From GCA-003244245 sp963822695 (GTDB taxonomy: Bacteria; Actinomycetota; Actinomycetes; Mycobacteriales; Pseudonocardiaceae): a stretch of DNA of 64,000 nucleotides. Position numbers and translations under genes: made by a program. Under the pieces are notes generated by a model. It ran no database searches. It was not told the origin of the DNA and saw only the letters and a list, made by a program, of their open reading frames with translations. Within the stretch, counting starts at the first letter, position 1; each line of letters opens with the position of its first letter. Shown here piece after piece: positions 53,691 through 62,725 of the stretch. The stretch is taken from NCBI GenBank assembly GCA_963822695.1, contig CAWGJH010000026.1, positions 65,704-129,703 on the forward strand, read 5' to 3'.

Positions 53691-54626
53691 ATGATGAGAG
53701 TATTCGTGGCAGGTGCGACGGGAGCGATGGGAAAGCAGCTGGTGCCGCGTCTGGTCGCCGCAGGTTATGAGGTTCATGGTATGACGCGTAGCGAGTCAAA
53801 GCAGGCGATGCTCGACGAGCTGGGCGCTGTGCCGGTGGTCGCGGACGCGCTTGATTCCGATCAGGTCGCGGAGGCTGTAGGCAGGGCGAGGCCGGAGGTG
53901 ATCGTCCATCAGCTGACCGCGATCGGGTCGCTTGACCCGCGTCATTTCGATCGCGATTTCGCGCTGACCAACCGCCTGCGGACCGAGGGGACGGATCACC
54001 TGCTCTCGGCCGGGCAGGCGATGGGGGTGCGGCGGTTTGTGGCGCAGAGCTATGGAGCGTGGCCGTACGTGCGCACCGGCGGGCCGGTGAAGAGCGAGGA
54101 GGACCCGCTCGACCCCGCGCCCGCGCGCGAGATGCGCGAAACCCTGGCCGCGATCCGATACCTCGAGCAGGCGGTCCTGGGTGCGGGGTGGATCGAGGGC
54201 ATTGTGCTGCGCTACGGCGCGTTCTACGGGCCAGGTACATCGATGGCGCCGGGTGGGGAGCAGTTCGAGCTGGTCCGCAGGCGCAAGTTCCCGCTGGTCG
54301 GCGATGGTGGCGGCGTGTGGTCTTTCATCCACATCGCTGACGCGGCGGAGGCGACGGTGGCGGCGGTCGCGCACGGCAGTCGCGGTGTCTACAACGTGGT
54401 CGACGATGACCCCGCCCCGGTCGCCGAGTGGCTGCCGGCGCTGGCTCAGGAGCTCGGCGCCAAGAAGCCGATGCGCGTGCCGCGGTTCATTGGGCGGCTG
54501 TTCGCCGGGGAGGCCGGCGTGGTGATGATGACCGAGGCCCGCGGCGCGTCGAACGCGAAGGCCAAGCGCGAGCTGGCGTGGCGCCCGGCGCACCCGAGCT
54601 GGCGGCAGGGGTTCACAGCGGCATGA
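53691..54626 (+). CDS. NAD-dependent epimerase/dehydratase-type protein
   Basis: The 311-residue extended SDR begins MMRVFVAGATGAMGKQLVPRL, a GxxGxxG NAD(P) loop, after CAAGGAG. It has VVADALDSDQVAEAV, RFVAQSYGAWPY (active-site region where the usual YxxxK is modified), IVLRYGAFYGPGTSM, SFIHIADAAEATVAAV and the C-terminal KAKRELAWRPAHPSWRQGF typical of the group. The substrate is probably not a nucleotide sugar; relatives lie next to ECF sigma genes. Its stop overlaps the start of a sigma-like remnant (ATGA). Confidence 0.9.
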   Translation: MMRVFVAGATGAMGKQLVPRLVAAGYEVHGMTRSESKQAMLDELGAVPVVADALDSDQVAEAVGRARPEVIVHQLTAIGSLDPRHFDRDFALTNRLRTEGTDHLLSAGQAMGVRRFVAQSYGAWPYVRTGGPVKSEEDPLDPAPAREMRETLAAIRYLEQAVLGAGWIEGIVLRYGAFYGPGTSMAPGGEQFELVRRRKFPLVGDGGGVWSFIHIADAAEATVAAVAHGSRGVYNVVDDDPAPVAEWLPALAQELGAKKPMRVPRFIGRLFAGEAGVVMMTEARGASNAKAKRELAWRPAHPSWRQGFTAA

Positions 54627-54784
54627 CCGATCGCGAGCGACTGCTTGACGAGCTGCGGCCGGTCGCGATCGCGATCGGCTTGCGAGACGCCGCCGAGGTG
54701 GCGTTGCTGCTGCCTCCATGGAAAGCGACAGCGGCGCTCGTCAGTCGGCGCTCGTCGGCGAGGCGCCGTACTCCTCATCGGTGA
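54623..54784 (+). pseudogene. ECF sigma factor start, truncated
   Basis: The ATG at 54623 overlaps the epimerase stop. MTDRERLLDELRPVAIAIGLRD looks like the first helix of SigJ-type ECF factors (LLDELRPVAFAIAYRMLG), but the family sequence is lost after about 25 residues and Arg/Ser-rich sequence follows into the cupin gene on the other strand. Confidence 0.35.
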
Positions 54785-55154
54785 CGTGCCGGCCCCAGGT
54801 GACGGGGCTGCCGGACTCGTCATTCTGCCGCATCGCGAGGTGGACCATGAACCGGCTCGGGGCCGCGCCGTGCCAATGGTTCTCCTGTGGTTCAAAGAAC
54901 ACGCGGTCACCAGGACGGATGATCTCGACCGGACCGCTCTCGCGCTGGCATAGCCCCACCCCCTCGGTGACGAAGATCGTCTGGCCGGGTGGGTGGGTGT
55001 GCCAGGCGGTGCGCGCGCCGGGCGTGAAGTGCACGGCGGCGGCGGCGAACGTTGAGCTGCCGGCGGGCGCGGCGAGGGCGTCACTGTAGACGTCGCCGGT
55101 GAACCAGTCGGCGGGGCCTTTCTGGGTGTCGATGCCGCTTCGGATGATTTGCAT
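54741..55154 (-). CDS. cupin-domain protein
   Basis: The 137-residue protein starts MQIIRSGIDTQKGPADWFTGDVY at 55154. The cupin barrel shows VHFTPGARTAWHTHPPGQTIFVTEG (metal His ligands) and IRPGDRVFFEPQENHWHGA. The sequence matches the group often labelled carboxymuconolactone-related or quercetinase-like cupins that sit beside alcohol dehydrogenases. It follows the SDR gene on the same strand with 23 bases between. The 3' end overlaps the sigma remnant on the other strand. Confidence 0.88.
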   Translation of the reverse strand: MQIIRSGIDTQKGPADWFTGDVYSDALAAPAGSSTFAAAAVHFTPGARTAWHTHPPGQTIFVTEGVGLCQRESGPVEIIRPGDRVFFEPQENHWHGAAPSRFMVHLAMRQNDESGSPVTWGRHVTDEEYGASPTSAD

Positions 55155-55177
55155 GAGGGCTCGCTTCCCGTGAGGGG

Positions 55178-55936
55178 TCAGGCGGTCTGGCCGCCGTCGA
55201 CGACCATGGCGTGACCGATCGTGAACGCTGCTTCCTCGGAGCAGAGCCATAAAACGGTGGCCGCGATCTCCTCCGGCTGGCCCATCCGGCCGATCGGCTC
55301 CTGCGCGATGACGGCGGCACGGCCTTCGTCGGTGGCGCCGATGAACCGGCGCATCATCTCGGTGTCGATGATGCCGGGGCAGATGGCGTTGATTCGGATG
55401 TTGCAGGTGGCGTAGTCCAGCGCGGCCGACTTGGTGAGGCCGATGAGGCCGTGCTTGGTGGCGGCGTAGGCGGCCTGGCCTTTGAACCCCTTGACGACCG
55501 CGCCGGAGGACGTGTTGACGATCGCGCCGCCGCCGTGCTGGAGCATGAGCTCGATCTCGTGCTTTATGCTCAGGAAAGCGCCGCGGAGGTTGACCGCCAC
55601 GAGGCGGTCCCACTCGTCGTCGCTGATCTCGGCGGCCGGCTTGATCGGCTGCTCGATGCCCGCGTTGTTGAAGGCGATGTCGAGGCGGCCGAACCGCTCC
55701 ACCGCGGCGTCCAGTGCCGCTGTGATGTCGTCGGCGCGCGTGACGTCACAGGACAGCGCGAGCGACTGGCCACCGGCCTGCTTGATCATGCGAGCCGTCT
55801 GTTGGTTGCCGTCGGGTGCGACGTCGGCGACCACGACGCTCGCAGCTTCGCGCCCGAACGCGAGTGCGGTGGCGCGGCCGATGCCGCTGCTCGCTCCGGT
55901 GACGAACGCGACCTTGCTGTCGAAGCGGCCGCTCAT
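55178..55936 (-). CDS. short-chain dehydrogenase/reductase
   Basis: The 252-residue classical SDR begins MSGRFDSKVAFVTGASSGIGRATALAFG (NAD(P) loop TGASSGIG). It has FNNAGIE, the catalytic Ser in IVNTSSGAV, Tyr and Lys in YAATKHGLIG, CPGIIDTEMM and the end GHAMVVDGGQTA. Its ATG overlaps the alcohol dehydrogenase stop (ATGA), so the two are cotranslated. Substrate unknown; an alcohol or ketone released by the upstream enzyme is plausible. Confidence 0.93.
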   Translation of the reverse strand: MSGRFDSKVAFVTGASSGIGRATALAFGREAASVVVADVAPDGNQQTARMIKQAGGQSLALSCDVTRADDITAALDAAVERFGRLDIAFNNAGIEQPIKPAAEISDDEWDRLVAVNLRGAFLSIKHEIELMLQHGGGAIVNTSSGAVVKGFKGQAAYAATKHGLIGLTKSAALDYATCNIRINAICPGIIDTEMMRRFIGATDEGRAAVIAQEPIGRMGQPEEIAATVLWLCSEEAAFTIGHAMVVDGGQTA

Positions 55937-56967
55937 GGGGTCACCATGACCTTGATGGCCTCGCGGTCGGCCATCGCGCGGTAGCCGTCGGGGACGCCGT
56001 CCAGGCCGACGTTCCGGTCGAATACGCGGCCGGGCTCGATGCGGCCCGCCAGCACGTCGGGCAGCAGCGCCTCCAGGTACGCCCGCACGGGCGCGGGACC
56101 GCCGCCGATGGTGATGTTGCCGAAGAACGCCGGCAACGAGCCGGGGATCTCGGTGTGCTGCGGCAGGCCGACGCGGCCGACCGCACCGCCGGGGCGCGCG
56201 ATGCCGATCGCGGTGTCCATCGACGCGCCGTGGCCGACGCACTCCAGCACCGAGTGGACGCCCTCGCCGCCGGTGAGTTCGCGGACGCGTTCGATTGCCT
56301 CCTCGCCACGCTCGGAGACGACGTCGGTGGCGCCGAAGTCGCGGGCCAGCGCGATCCGGTCGTCGTGGCGGCCCATGATGATGATCTGCTCGGCGCCGAG
56401 GCGCTTGGCGGCGATGACGGCGCACAGGCCGACGGCGCCGTCGCCGACGACCGCGGCGCGCTTGCCCAGCCCGACCTTGGCGACGACGGCGGCGTGGTGG
56501 CCGGTGCCCATGACGTCCGACAGCGTCAGCAGCGACGGCATGAGCGCGTCGTCCTCGCCGACCGGCAGCGGGTACAGGGTGCCCTCGGCGAACGGGATGC
56601 GCAGCGCTTCGGCCTGGGCGCCGTTCGTGCCGTTGGTGCCGAAGAAGCCGACGTGCACGCACGCGGTCGGCAGGCCCTCATGGCAGAACGTGCAGGTGCC
56701 GTCGGAGAACGCGAACGGCATCACGACGACGTCACCCTTCTTGATCTTGGTGACCCGCGATCCGACGTCCTCGACGACGCCGATGGCCTCGTGGCCCATC
56801 GACTGCCCGGTTTCCGAGTGCTCCATCGACGCGTACGGCCACAGGTCGCTGCCGCAGATACAGGCCCGCGTCACGCGCATGATCGCATCGGTCGGTTCGA
56901 CGATCGCCGGGTCAGGGACGTCCTGGACGCGGACATCACCGGCGGCGTACATGATGGTTGCTCTCAT
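55933..56967 (-). CDS. zinc-dependent alcohol dehydrogenase
   Basis: The 344-residue MDR enzyme begins MRATIMYAAGDVRVQDVPDP. Zinc ligands: C in ACICGSDLWPY and H/E in SMGHEAIGVVE. The structural zinc loop is reduced (GTCTFCHEGLPTACVH). The NAD loop is AAVVGDGAVGLCAVIAAKRLG. It is the first gene of an adh-SDR-cupin operon. A regulator of the MmyB-like XRE type starts 101 bases away on the other strand, but that gene is frameshifted. Confidence 0.93.
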   Translation of the reverse strand: MRATIMYAAGDVRVQDVPDPAIVEPTDAIMRVTRACICGSDLWPYASMEHSETGQSMGHEAIGVVEDVGSRVTKIKKGDVVVMPFAFSDGTCTFCHEGLPTACVHVGFFGTNGTNGAQAEALRIPFAEGTLYPLPVGEDDALMPSLLTLSDVMGTGHHAAVVAKVGLGKRAAVVGDGAVGLCAVIAAKRLGAEQIIIMGRHDDRIALARDFGATDVVSERGEEAIERVRELTGGEGVHSVLECVGHGASMDTAIGIARPGGAVGRVGLPQHTEIPGSLPAFFGNITIGGGPAPVRAYLEALLPDVLAGRIEPGRVFDRNVGLDGVPDGYRAMADREAIKVMVTP

Positions 56968-57068
56968 GCACCCCAGCCAAGCACCGATCCGCGCGGTCTG
57001 GGGAACCCTGTGACGGTGACCCTCCCAGGGTCCCCCAGGGCACGGTACGCGGCTTTAGCCTGGCCAGG

Positions 57069-57936
57069 GTGGACACGCGCAACGAGATCCGCGATTTCCT
57101 GACCTCCCACCGAGCCAAGCTCAAAGCCGCCGACGTCGGCCCGCCCGATGACGGCACCCGCCGCGTGCCCGGACCGCGACGCGACGAGGTCACCGTCCTC
57201 GCCAGCGTGAGCGTCCCCTATCACACACGCTTGGAGCGCGGCGACCCCGCCGGAGCATCCGACAGCGTGCTCGAAGCGCTAGCGCGCGCTGCAACTCGAC
57301 GACGCTGAGCGCGCTCACCTCTTCGACCTCGCGCGTGCCGCGCAGCCCGTGGGCCAGCCGCCGCCGCGCCGACCCGCCAAGTACCGCATCCGCCCCTCGG
57401 TGCAGCAAGTGCTCGACGCGATGACCAGCGCCGGCGCGCATATCGACAATGACCGGCTCGACATCCTCAGCGCCAACGGGCTCGGTCGCACCCTGTTTCT
57501 GGAGATGTTCGACGGCCAGGAGCGCCCGCATGCCGCGCGCTTCGTTTTCCTCGACCCGCGCGCCCGCGAGTTCTACCTCGACTGGGACCGCATCGCCCGC
57601 GACGTCGTCGCCACCCTGCGCTCGGCCGCCGGTCGCAACCCCTTCGACCGCGACCTTACCGACCTCCTCGGCGAGCTCTCGACTCGCAGCGAGGAGTTCC
57701 CTCAGCACTGGGCACGCCACGACGTGCGCTTCCACATCAGCGGCGTCAAGCACTTCCACCACGCCCAGGTGGGTGACCTTGAGCTCAACTACGAGCGCCT
57801 CGAAGTCGTCTTCGACAGCGGGCTCACGATCTTCACCTACACCGCCGACCCCGGCACGCGATCTGCCGAGGCGCTCGGCCTGCTCGGCAGCTTGGCCGCA
57901 ACCACCCACACCGAGACAACGTCAACAGCGCCCTGA
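57069..57936 (+). pseudogene. MmyB-like XRE regulator, frameshifted
   Basis: From GTG 57069 the frame reads VDTRNEIRDFLTSHRAKLKAADVG, PGPRRDEVTVLASVSVPYHTRLERGDPAG (a helix-turn-helix), SVLEALARAATRRR and a stop at 57306-57308. The rest, in another frame to 57936, has LDDAERAHLFDLARAA, RIRPSVQQVLDAM and the MmyB-type ligand-binding domain (DILSANGLGRTLF, FYLDWDRIARDVVATLRSAAG, GLTIFTYTADPGTRSAEAL). One missing base near 57290 would restore LARALQLDDAERAH. It is divergent from the adh operon and was probably its regulator. Confidence 0.85.
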
Positions 57937-58400
57937 CGCGCATTCCGGTCAGACCGACTCGTCCCGGCCGAATGGACAACAGCCAACAGTCACCTCCACT
58001 ACTGCTCTCGACACAACCCCTCACCGGCGGTAGCCGCCCCCCTGAGGGGTCCCTATCCGGACACCTACGCACAAGCAGGGGGCACGGCCGGCGCCCCGGG
58101 TTCCCGAGGATCAAGCCGACCGGGCGGCTCACGGCCGAGGCGCTCACCCGCCAGCACGGCGGGCAGGTGCTGGAGGTCGGCGTCAACAGCGGTGACCACG
58201 CGACGTCCCTTAGCGGCGGACCGGTCAGCGTGGTGACGGTGTGAAGCGTCAGGAGAACGTGAGCGGTGGGCGTCACGAGAACGGGAGTGATGAGGGTCCG
58301 TTGTGCCCGTGTAGGAGGGTTTGACGGACGGGAGTTCGATCCTCGCGTCGTGTCCTGTGTGGTGGCGCGGAGGCCCGGCGCTTCGGCTATCACATCAGGG
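57937..58400. other. no gene recognised
   Basis: About 460 bases between the two regulator genes' 3' ends, with no coding signal. Confidence 0.4.
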
Positions 58401-59363
58401 TCAGGGATGCCTCGGTGTGTCCGGTATGTTCTGTATGTCCGGTGTGTTCGTGACGTTGGGTCTTGAGGTGTGGGTCTGGCGCCAGCGGCCTGGCGGTTGG
58501 CCGTGGTGGCGCTGGAACGCGGCGGCGAAAGCGTAGGGCGAGGAGTAGCCGACGTGCTTGGCGATCTGGACGAGGGAGGCTTGATCGTCGGTGCGGAGGA
58601 TGTCGCGGGCCAGGGCCATCCGCCAGTCGGTGATGTACTGCATGGGCGACTGGCCGAGGATGCGCGGGAAGTGCCGGGCGAAGGTGGCCCGAGAGAGCCC
58701 GCTGATTGCGGCGAGTTCGGGCACGGTCCAGGGGTGGGCGGGATCGCCGTGGATGGCCTCCAAGGCGGGCTTAATCCGGGTGTCAACCAGCGCCTGGTAC
58801 CAGCCAGGGGGTGTGGCGCTGTTCTGCATGGCGATCCGCAGCGACATGACCAGCACGGCGTCCAGGAGACGGTCCAGAACGGTGCGATGGCCCGGGGCCG
58901 TGGCGACGAGCTCGCGCGATAGGACGGCGACCAGAGCGCTCAGCGAATTGTCCGAAGTCGCGGTGATGGGCAGGACTGTCGGGAGAGCGTCGAGCAGCCC
59001 TTAGTCCACTTCTCCAGAAAACTGGTAGGCGCCGCACAGGAACACCGACGCCGCGGGGTCGCTTGAGGCGTCGCCGTCTGGGGCGGCGGCCTGGAACTCC
59101 TCGTGGTTCACGCATGCGGCCCCGGGCTGGTAGGCGATGTAGTGGTCGGGGCCACCGCAGACCAGTGCCAGATCGTTGGGCCGGAGTTCGATCGCGGTGT
59201 CCGGGTCCTCGGCCCACAGCCACGCGGTGCCCTGCATCACGGCGTGCACCGCCAGCTGGATCGTGCCGCCCATCCGCAGCCCCCACGGCGGGCGGGCGAC
59301 TGACCGGGCGAACACGCCGCCCGACGCTCTCGCCCGCAGCAGGCGATCATGGAAGACATCCAT
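58401..59363 (-). pseudogene. AraC-family regulator with an in-frame ochre codon
   Basis: From ATG 59363 the N-terminal cupin domain reads MDVFHDRLLRARASGGVFARS, GGTIQLAVHAVMQGTAWL and LRPNDLALVCGGPDHYIA, up to YQFSGEVD, where TAA stands at 59001-59003. The same frame continues GLLDALPTVLPITATSDN and the full AraC DNA-binding domain: WTVPELAAISGLSRATFARHFPRILGQSPMQYITDWRM and LVQIAKHVGYSSPYAFAAAFQRHHG. One substitution explains the break. It lies divergent from the NmrA gene, 75 bases apart, and probably controlled it. Confidence 0.85.
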
Positions 59364-59438
59364 CGATTGAGTGTCTCACGTAAGAAGATGCGCCGGTGAA
59401 ACATTGATGCACTCACTGGTGGAACGGAAGATCGTTTC

Positions 59439-60290
59439 ATGACTAATACGACACCGACCGTCCTCGTCCTCGGCGGCACCGGCAAGACGGGCTCGGCCGT
59501 GGCCGGTCAGCTGGCCCAGCGCAGCGACGTAGTGGTACGTACCGCCGCGCGCGGCGGCGCCGACGTGCCGTTCAACTGGCAGGACCCCGCCACCTACAAG
59601 CCCGCCGTGCACCGCGCGCAGCGGGTCTATGTCGTGGCACCCGTCGTCCGGGAGCCTCGGTTTATCGATCGGGTCACGGAGTTCCTCGACGTTGCCGCCG
59701 CAGGCGGCGTCCGGCATGTCACCTACCTGAGCGCCTACGGCATGGACCAGGCCCCGCCAGGGATCATCCACAAGGCCGTCGAGCAGGAGCTCACAGGCCG
59801 AGGGGACCTGTCCTACTCCCTCGTGCGGCCCGCCTGGTTCATGCAGAATTTCACCGACGGATTCTTGCTGCCGGTCAACGAGCTCATCACCGTTCCCACC
59901 GGCGAGGGCACCGAGGCATTCGTCAACGTCGCCGTCATCGCGGCGGTCGCCGCGATGACGCTGGCCGACCCCGACAATCACGCCGGAGCCCAGTACGCGC
60001 CCACCGGCCCCGAAGCACTGAGCATCGCCGACGCGGCGGCCATCATCACCTCCATCGGCGGCGAGTCAACCAAGCACAACGACATCGACCGCGAACCCTA
60101 CATTCAGGCCGGCATCGACGCCGGCGCCAATGCCGACTTCGTCACCACGATTCACTTCCTTACCGAGACCGTCGCGGCCGGTCGGGGCTCCAGGCCCACC
60201 CACGACGTCGAGCGCGTCACAGGCAGGTCGCCCACCGCGTTCGCCGACTTCATCCGCCGGTTCGGGCGTTGGGGCGGTGGGCAGCGATGA
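59439..60290 (+). CDS. NmrA-family NAD(P)-binding protein
   Basis: The 283-residue protein begins MTNTTPTVLVLGGTGKTGSAVAGQLA, with the GxxGxxG loop. FIDRVTEFLDVAAAGGVRHVTYLSAYG and YSLVRPAWFMQNFTDGFL are typical of NmrA/HSCARG-type proteins and NAD(P)H:quinone-type relatives. There is no classical YxxxK pair, so it may be a redox sensor or an atypical reductase. Its stop overlaps the start of the SnoaL-like gene (ATGA). Confidence 0.92.
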   Translation: MTNTTPTVLVLGGTGKTGSAVAGQLAQRSDVVVRTAARGGADVPFNWQDPATYKPAVHRAQRVYVVAPVVREPRFIDRVTEFLDVAAAGGVRHVTYLSAYGMDQAPPGIIHKAVEQELTGRGDLSYSLVRPAWFMQNFTDGFLLPVNELITVPTGEGTEAFVNVAVIAAVAAMTLADPDNHAGAQYAPTGPEALSIADAAAIITSIGGESTKHNDIDREPYIQAGIDAGANADFVTTIHFLTETVAAGRGSRPTHDVERVTGRSPTAFADFIRRFGRWGGGQR

Positions 60291-60799
60291 CGAGCACCGG
60301 CGGCGAGGCCCAGGAACCGGCGCCGCAACGAATCAGCCGCGGGACCAAGCGCATGGAGGACTTCCGCGCACTGGACCCGTTCTTCCGCATCGTTGAAGAA
60401 GGGCTGAGGAACTACACGGCCGACGAACACTTCTTCGACCTGCTCGCCGAAGACGTCGTCTTCGACTTCGTGATCACCGTCCCCCACTATCCACGGCACG
60501 TCGTGGGCCGCACCAACCTCATCGAGCTCTACCGCGGCTACCAGCACATGTTCACCCTGGCCCGGTGCTACGACTTGCGGACGCACCACGACAGTGCGAC
60601 GTCAACGGTGGTGCTCGAGTACTCCTCCGAGGGGATGGTCACCGCCACCGGCTACCCATACGGCAACCGCTACATCTCGGTCGCCGAGATCGAAAACCGC
60701 AAGATCATCCGCTGGCGGGACTACCACGACCCGCTGCGCGTGTTCGCCGCCCTGGAGGGCCGTCCGTTCGAGCCCGACGCCGCTGAGGCGTCGTCGTAA
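60287..60799 (+). CDS. SnoaL-like (NTF2-fold) protein
   Basis: The 170-residue protein starts at ATG 60287, overlapping the upstream stop. The fold pattern is DPFFRIVEEGLRNYTADEHFFDLLAEDVVFDFV, then HVVGRTNLIELYRGY, VVLEYSSEGMVTATGYPYGNRYISVAEIENRKIIRWRDYHDPLRVFAAL, which is standard for SnoaL-like isomerase or hydrolase proteins. It is cotranslated with the NmrA-like protein and may act on the same compound. The exact reaction is unknown. Confidence 0.9.
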   Translation: MTSTGGEAQEPAPQRISRGTKRMEDFRALDPFFRIVEEGLRNYTADEHFFDLLAEDVVFDFVITVPHYPRHVVGRTNLIELYRGYQHMFTLARCYDLRTHHDSATSTVVLEYSSEGMVTATGYPYGNRYISVAEIENRKIIRWRDYHDPLRVFAALEGRPFEPDAAEASS

Positions 60800-60830
60800 G
60801 GCAGCTTGAATGCGTAGCGCCCGAGCGCTC

Positions 60831-61001
60831 TCACTTTACTGTCGTTTCCACTGGCGCGGGCTCGAGGTGGTGGAGCAGCAGGCTGGATGGCACGCGGTCG
60901 AATGAGGCGTCCGGGTAAGGCAGCTGCTGGGCGTAGCCATGGTCGAACTGGGCCACGAGACCGGCGTGCCGCGCTATGCCGCGTATCACTGCCACTGACA
61001 T
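60831..61001 (-). pseudogene. class I methyltransferase fragment
   Basis: GLVAQFDHGYAQQLPYPDASFDRVPSSLLLHHLEP is the motif around the fourth strand of SAM-dependent methyltransferases (LPYPDASFDRV.SSL.LHHL). Both sides are missing; the upstream side is cut by the recombinase repeat at 61002. Confidence 0.6.
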
Positions 61002-61369
61002 GTCCGCTGGGGAACCGCTATCGGACGCGTCCGGCACCCAAGTAGGGCGCTAGGGCGAGATGATCACCGCCGGATGGTCATGCCTGCGGTTCATGCCCCC
61101 ACAGCGGTAGGAGCTGCCGGGCGGCTTTGCGGTGAGGATTTAAGCTGTTGTGGTGCTCCTGCTGCGTTGGAGGGCGCGGTAGACCGTCGGGCGGCTGACC
61201 CCGAACAGGTCGGCGACCTCGGCTGTGCTGTGCTCCCCGGCGGCGATCAAGCTGACCAGATGAGCTTCCTGCCGTGCGTTGAGCTTGGGCCTCCGGCCGC
61301 GCAAACGGCCTTTGGCCTTCGCGACCCTCATCCCCTCCTTGGTCCGCGGCCGGATGAGGTCGGCCTCGA
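61002..61369 (-). mobile_element. serine recombinase 3' end, truncated copy 1 (direct repeat)
   Basis: The minus frame gives GMRVAKAKGRLRGRRPKLNARQEAHLVSLIAAGEHSTAEVADLFGVSRPTVYRALQRS, the C-terminal helix-turn-helix of a Tn3-type resolvase/invertase, ending at a TAA at 61140-61142. The catalytic N-terminal domain is absent. The 368 bases match 62726-63094 in the same orientation at high identity. The open frame in this copy is intact where copy 2 is damaged. Confidence 0.85.
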
Positions 61370-61391
61370 TTATGTGGACAACTTGATGTTG

Positions 61392-62150
61392 TCAATAGCT
61401 CGGGTTCGGCTGGCCGGTGCGGCTTATGTGGGCGCGGATCTTCGCCGCGCGGTTAGTCAGGCACCGCTGCTCGCAGACCGCGAGTTGGAGGTCAAGCGGG
61501 GCAAGGGCCACTTCGTGGCCGCGCCAGCGCGCGCGCTCGAGTCTTTGCGCGGCGGCGGGTCCCTGCTCGTGGGGCGTCGGCTTGTCAACCTCGGGGTGCA
61601 CGCCGGCCATCCATTCGAACAGGCAGCCGGCGAATGCTCTGCCACCGCAGTCGGCGATCCAGTCGGTCATCGTGGTGACCGGTTCGACCAGCAGTTCCTC
61701 GAAGAGCACACCCGCGAGCTGGGCGTCGTTGACGCAAAAGTCCAGGTCGCCGGGTTCGACGTTGATGCCGCGGACCGCCAGTGCACCCGAGCCGTAGAGG
61801 AACCAGCGCAGTGTCGTGCCCTCGACCCGACGGAGGAAGATCTTAAGTGCGTGTTCCCAATCCACGGGGCGAAGCCGTGCGCTTTGGAGGAGCATCTGTT
61901 CGAGGTGGTTGGCGAAATTCGCGTGCGTTCGGCGCACGTCCCCGGTGGCCGAGAGGTTGCGGATGAACTGTTGCGCGCCGGCGTGGGCGAACCCCATGTG
62001 CGTCAGACGCTGCTGGTAGATCGCGTTGGTGGTGCCGACTGTGTAGAGGGCTCGATCCCCTCGTATTTCCACCGAGGTCCATAGGTCTGCCGTGGGGTGC
62101 AGCACCTGTCGAATTGGTTGACCACCCGGGCGGTCACGTGCGGTCAACAC
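61392..62150 (-). CDS. nucleotidyltransferase-fold protein
   Basis: The 252-residue product from GTG 62150 has the polymerase-beta-type nucleotidyltransferase signature RWFLYGSGALAVRGINVEPGDLDFCV (GS, then DLD about 15 residues on). It then has LVEPVTTMTDWIADCGGRAFAGCLFEWMAGV and a helical C-terminus with AVCEQRCLTNRAAKIRAHIS. The N-terminal 80 residues are of unknown fold, and internal starts are possible. Relatives of this fold include aminoglycoside transferases and AbiEii/MntA-type toxins or antitoxins. Its start overlaps the end of the upstream gene by 7 bases, so the two are coupled. The pair lies between two recombinase repeats. Confidence 0.72.
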   Translation of the reverse strand: MLTARDRPGGQPIRQVLHPTADLWTSVEIRGDRALYTVGTTNAIYQQRLTHMGFAHAGAQQFIRNLSATGDVRRTHANFANHLEQMLLQSARLRPVDWEHALKIFLRRVEGTTLRWFLYGSGALAVRGINVEPGDLDFCVNDAQLAGVLFEELLVEPVTTMTDWIADCGGRAFAGCLFEWMAGVHPEVDKPTPHEQGPAAAQRLERARWRGHEVALAPLDLQLAVCEQRCLTNRAAKIRAHISRTGQPNPSY

Positions 62151-62653
62151 TCCCTCCTTGGACTCTTCGTCGCGATATCACGGCCGTTGGGCTGCATGCC
62201 CGGCAAGGTGGAGTGCGCTTCATCGGGTTCGTTGAGGTCTTGCAGTAGTTGCTCGCTCACGGTCCAGTCCCGCCCTCGCACCCCGCTCCCGTCGGCCTCG
62301 ATGTCGCTCAACCGCACATTCGCCGCCCGCAATCCGACTAGATCGACACCGATCACCGACCCGACCTCCGGGTCATGCTCGCACACCGCGTCGATCACCC
62401 GCCGCGCCACCGCCACCAACTCCGCGTCCCCACCCGCACCGACAGCGGCCAGATCCTCGGCCAATGACTCCCGCTTGGACCGCGAGTCCGGCTTCTGCTC
62501 CAGCGTCCCCACATCCGGCCGATACTGATCAATTATCAGCCTCTTCAACGCCCCGTAGGCATCCGTGACCGCCTTCGCTGCGGTGTCCTTCAACCCCGCC
62601 CCAGCGCCGGCACTGACCGCCGACACGATCGCCGTCACCGCATCCACATCCAC
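62144..62653 (-). CDS. unknown helical protein coupled to the nucleotidyltransferase
   Basis: The 169-residue frame from GTG 62653 begins VDVDAVTAIVSAVSAGAGAGLKDTAAKAVTDAYGALKRLI. This Ala/Val-rich helix with a charged continuation recalls N-terminal regions of proteins found beside caspase, NACHT or TIR genes in actinobacteria. The middle is acidic and helical (SLAEDLAAVGAGGDAELVAVARRVIDAVCEHDP). VGLRAANVRLSDIEADGSGVRGRDW suggests a short beta element. No enzyme motif. A longer form from 62761 would start inside the recombinase repeat. Function unknown. Confidence 0.62.
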   Translation of the reverse strand: MDVDAVTAIVSAVSAGAGAGLKDTAAKAVTDAYGALKRLIIDQYRPDVGTLEQKPDSRSKRESLAEDLAAVGAGGDAELVAVARRVIDAVCEHDPEVGSVIGVDLVGLRAANVRLSDIEADGSGVRGRDWTVSEQLLQDLNEPDEAHSTLPGMQPNGRDIATKSPRREC

Positions 62654-62725
62654 GCGCAAAATCCTCAGGCCCACCCTGACCCCGGTCAACACCCAACATC
62701 CACACAGCCACCAGCCCCGGCCAAC

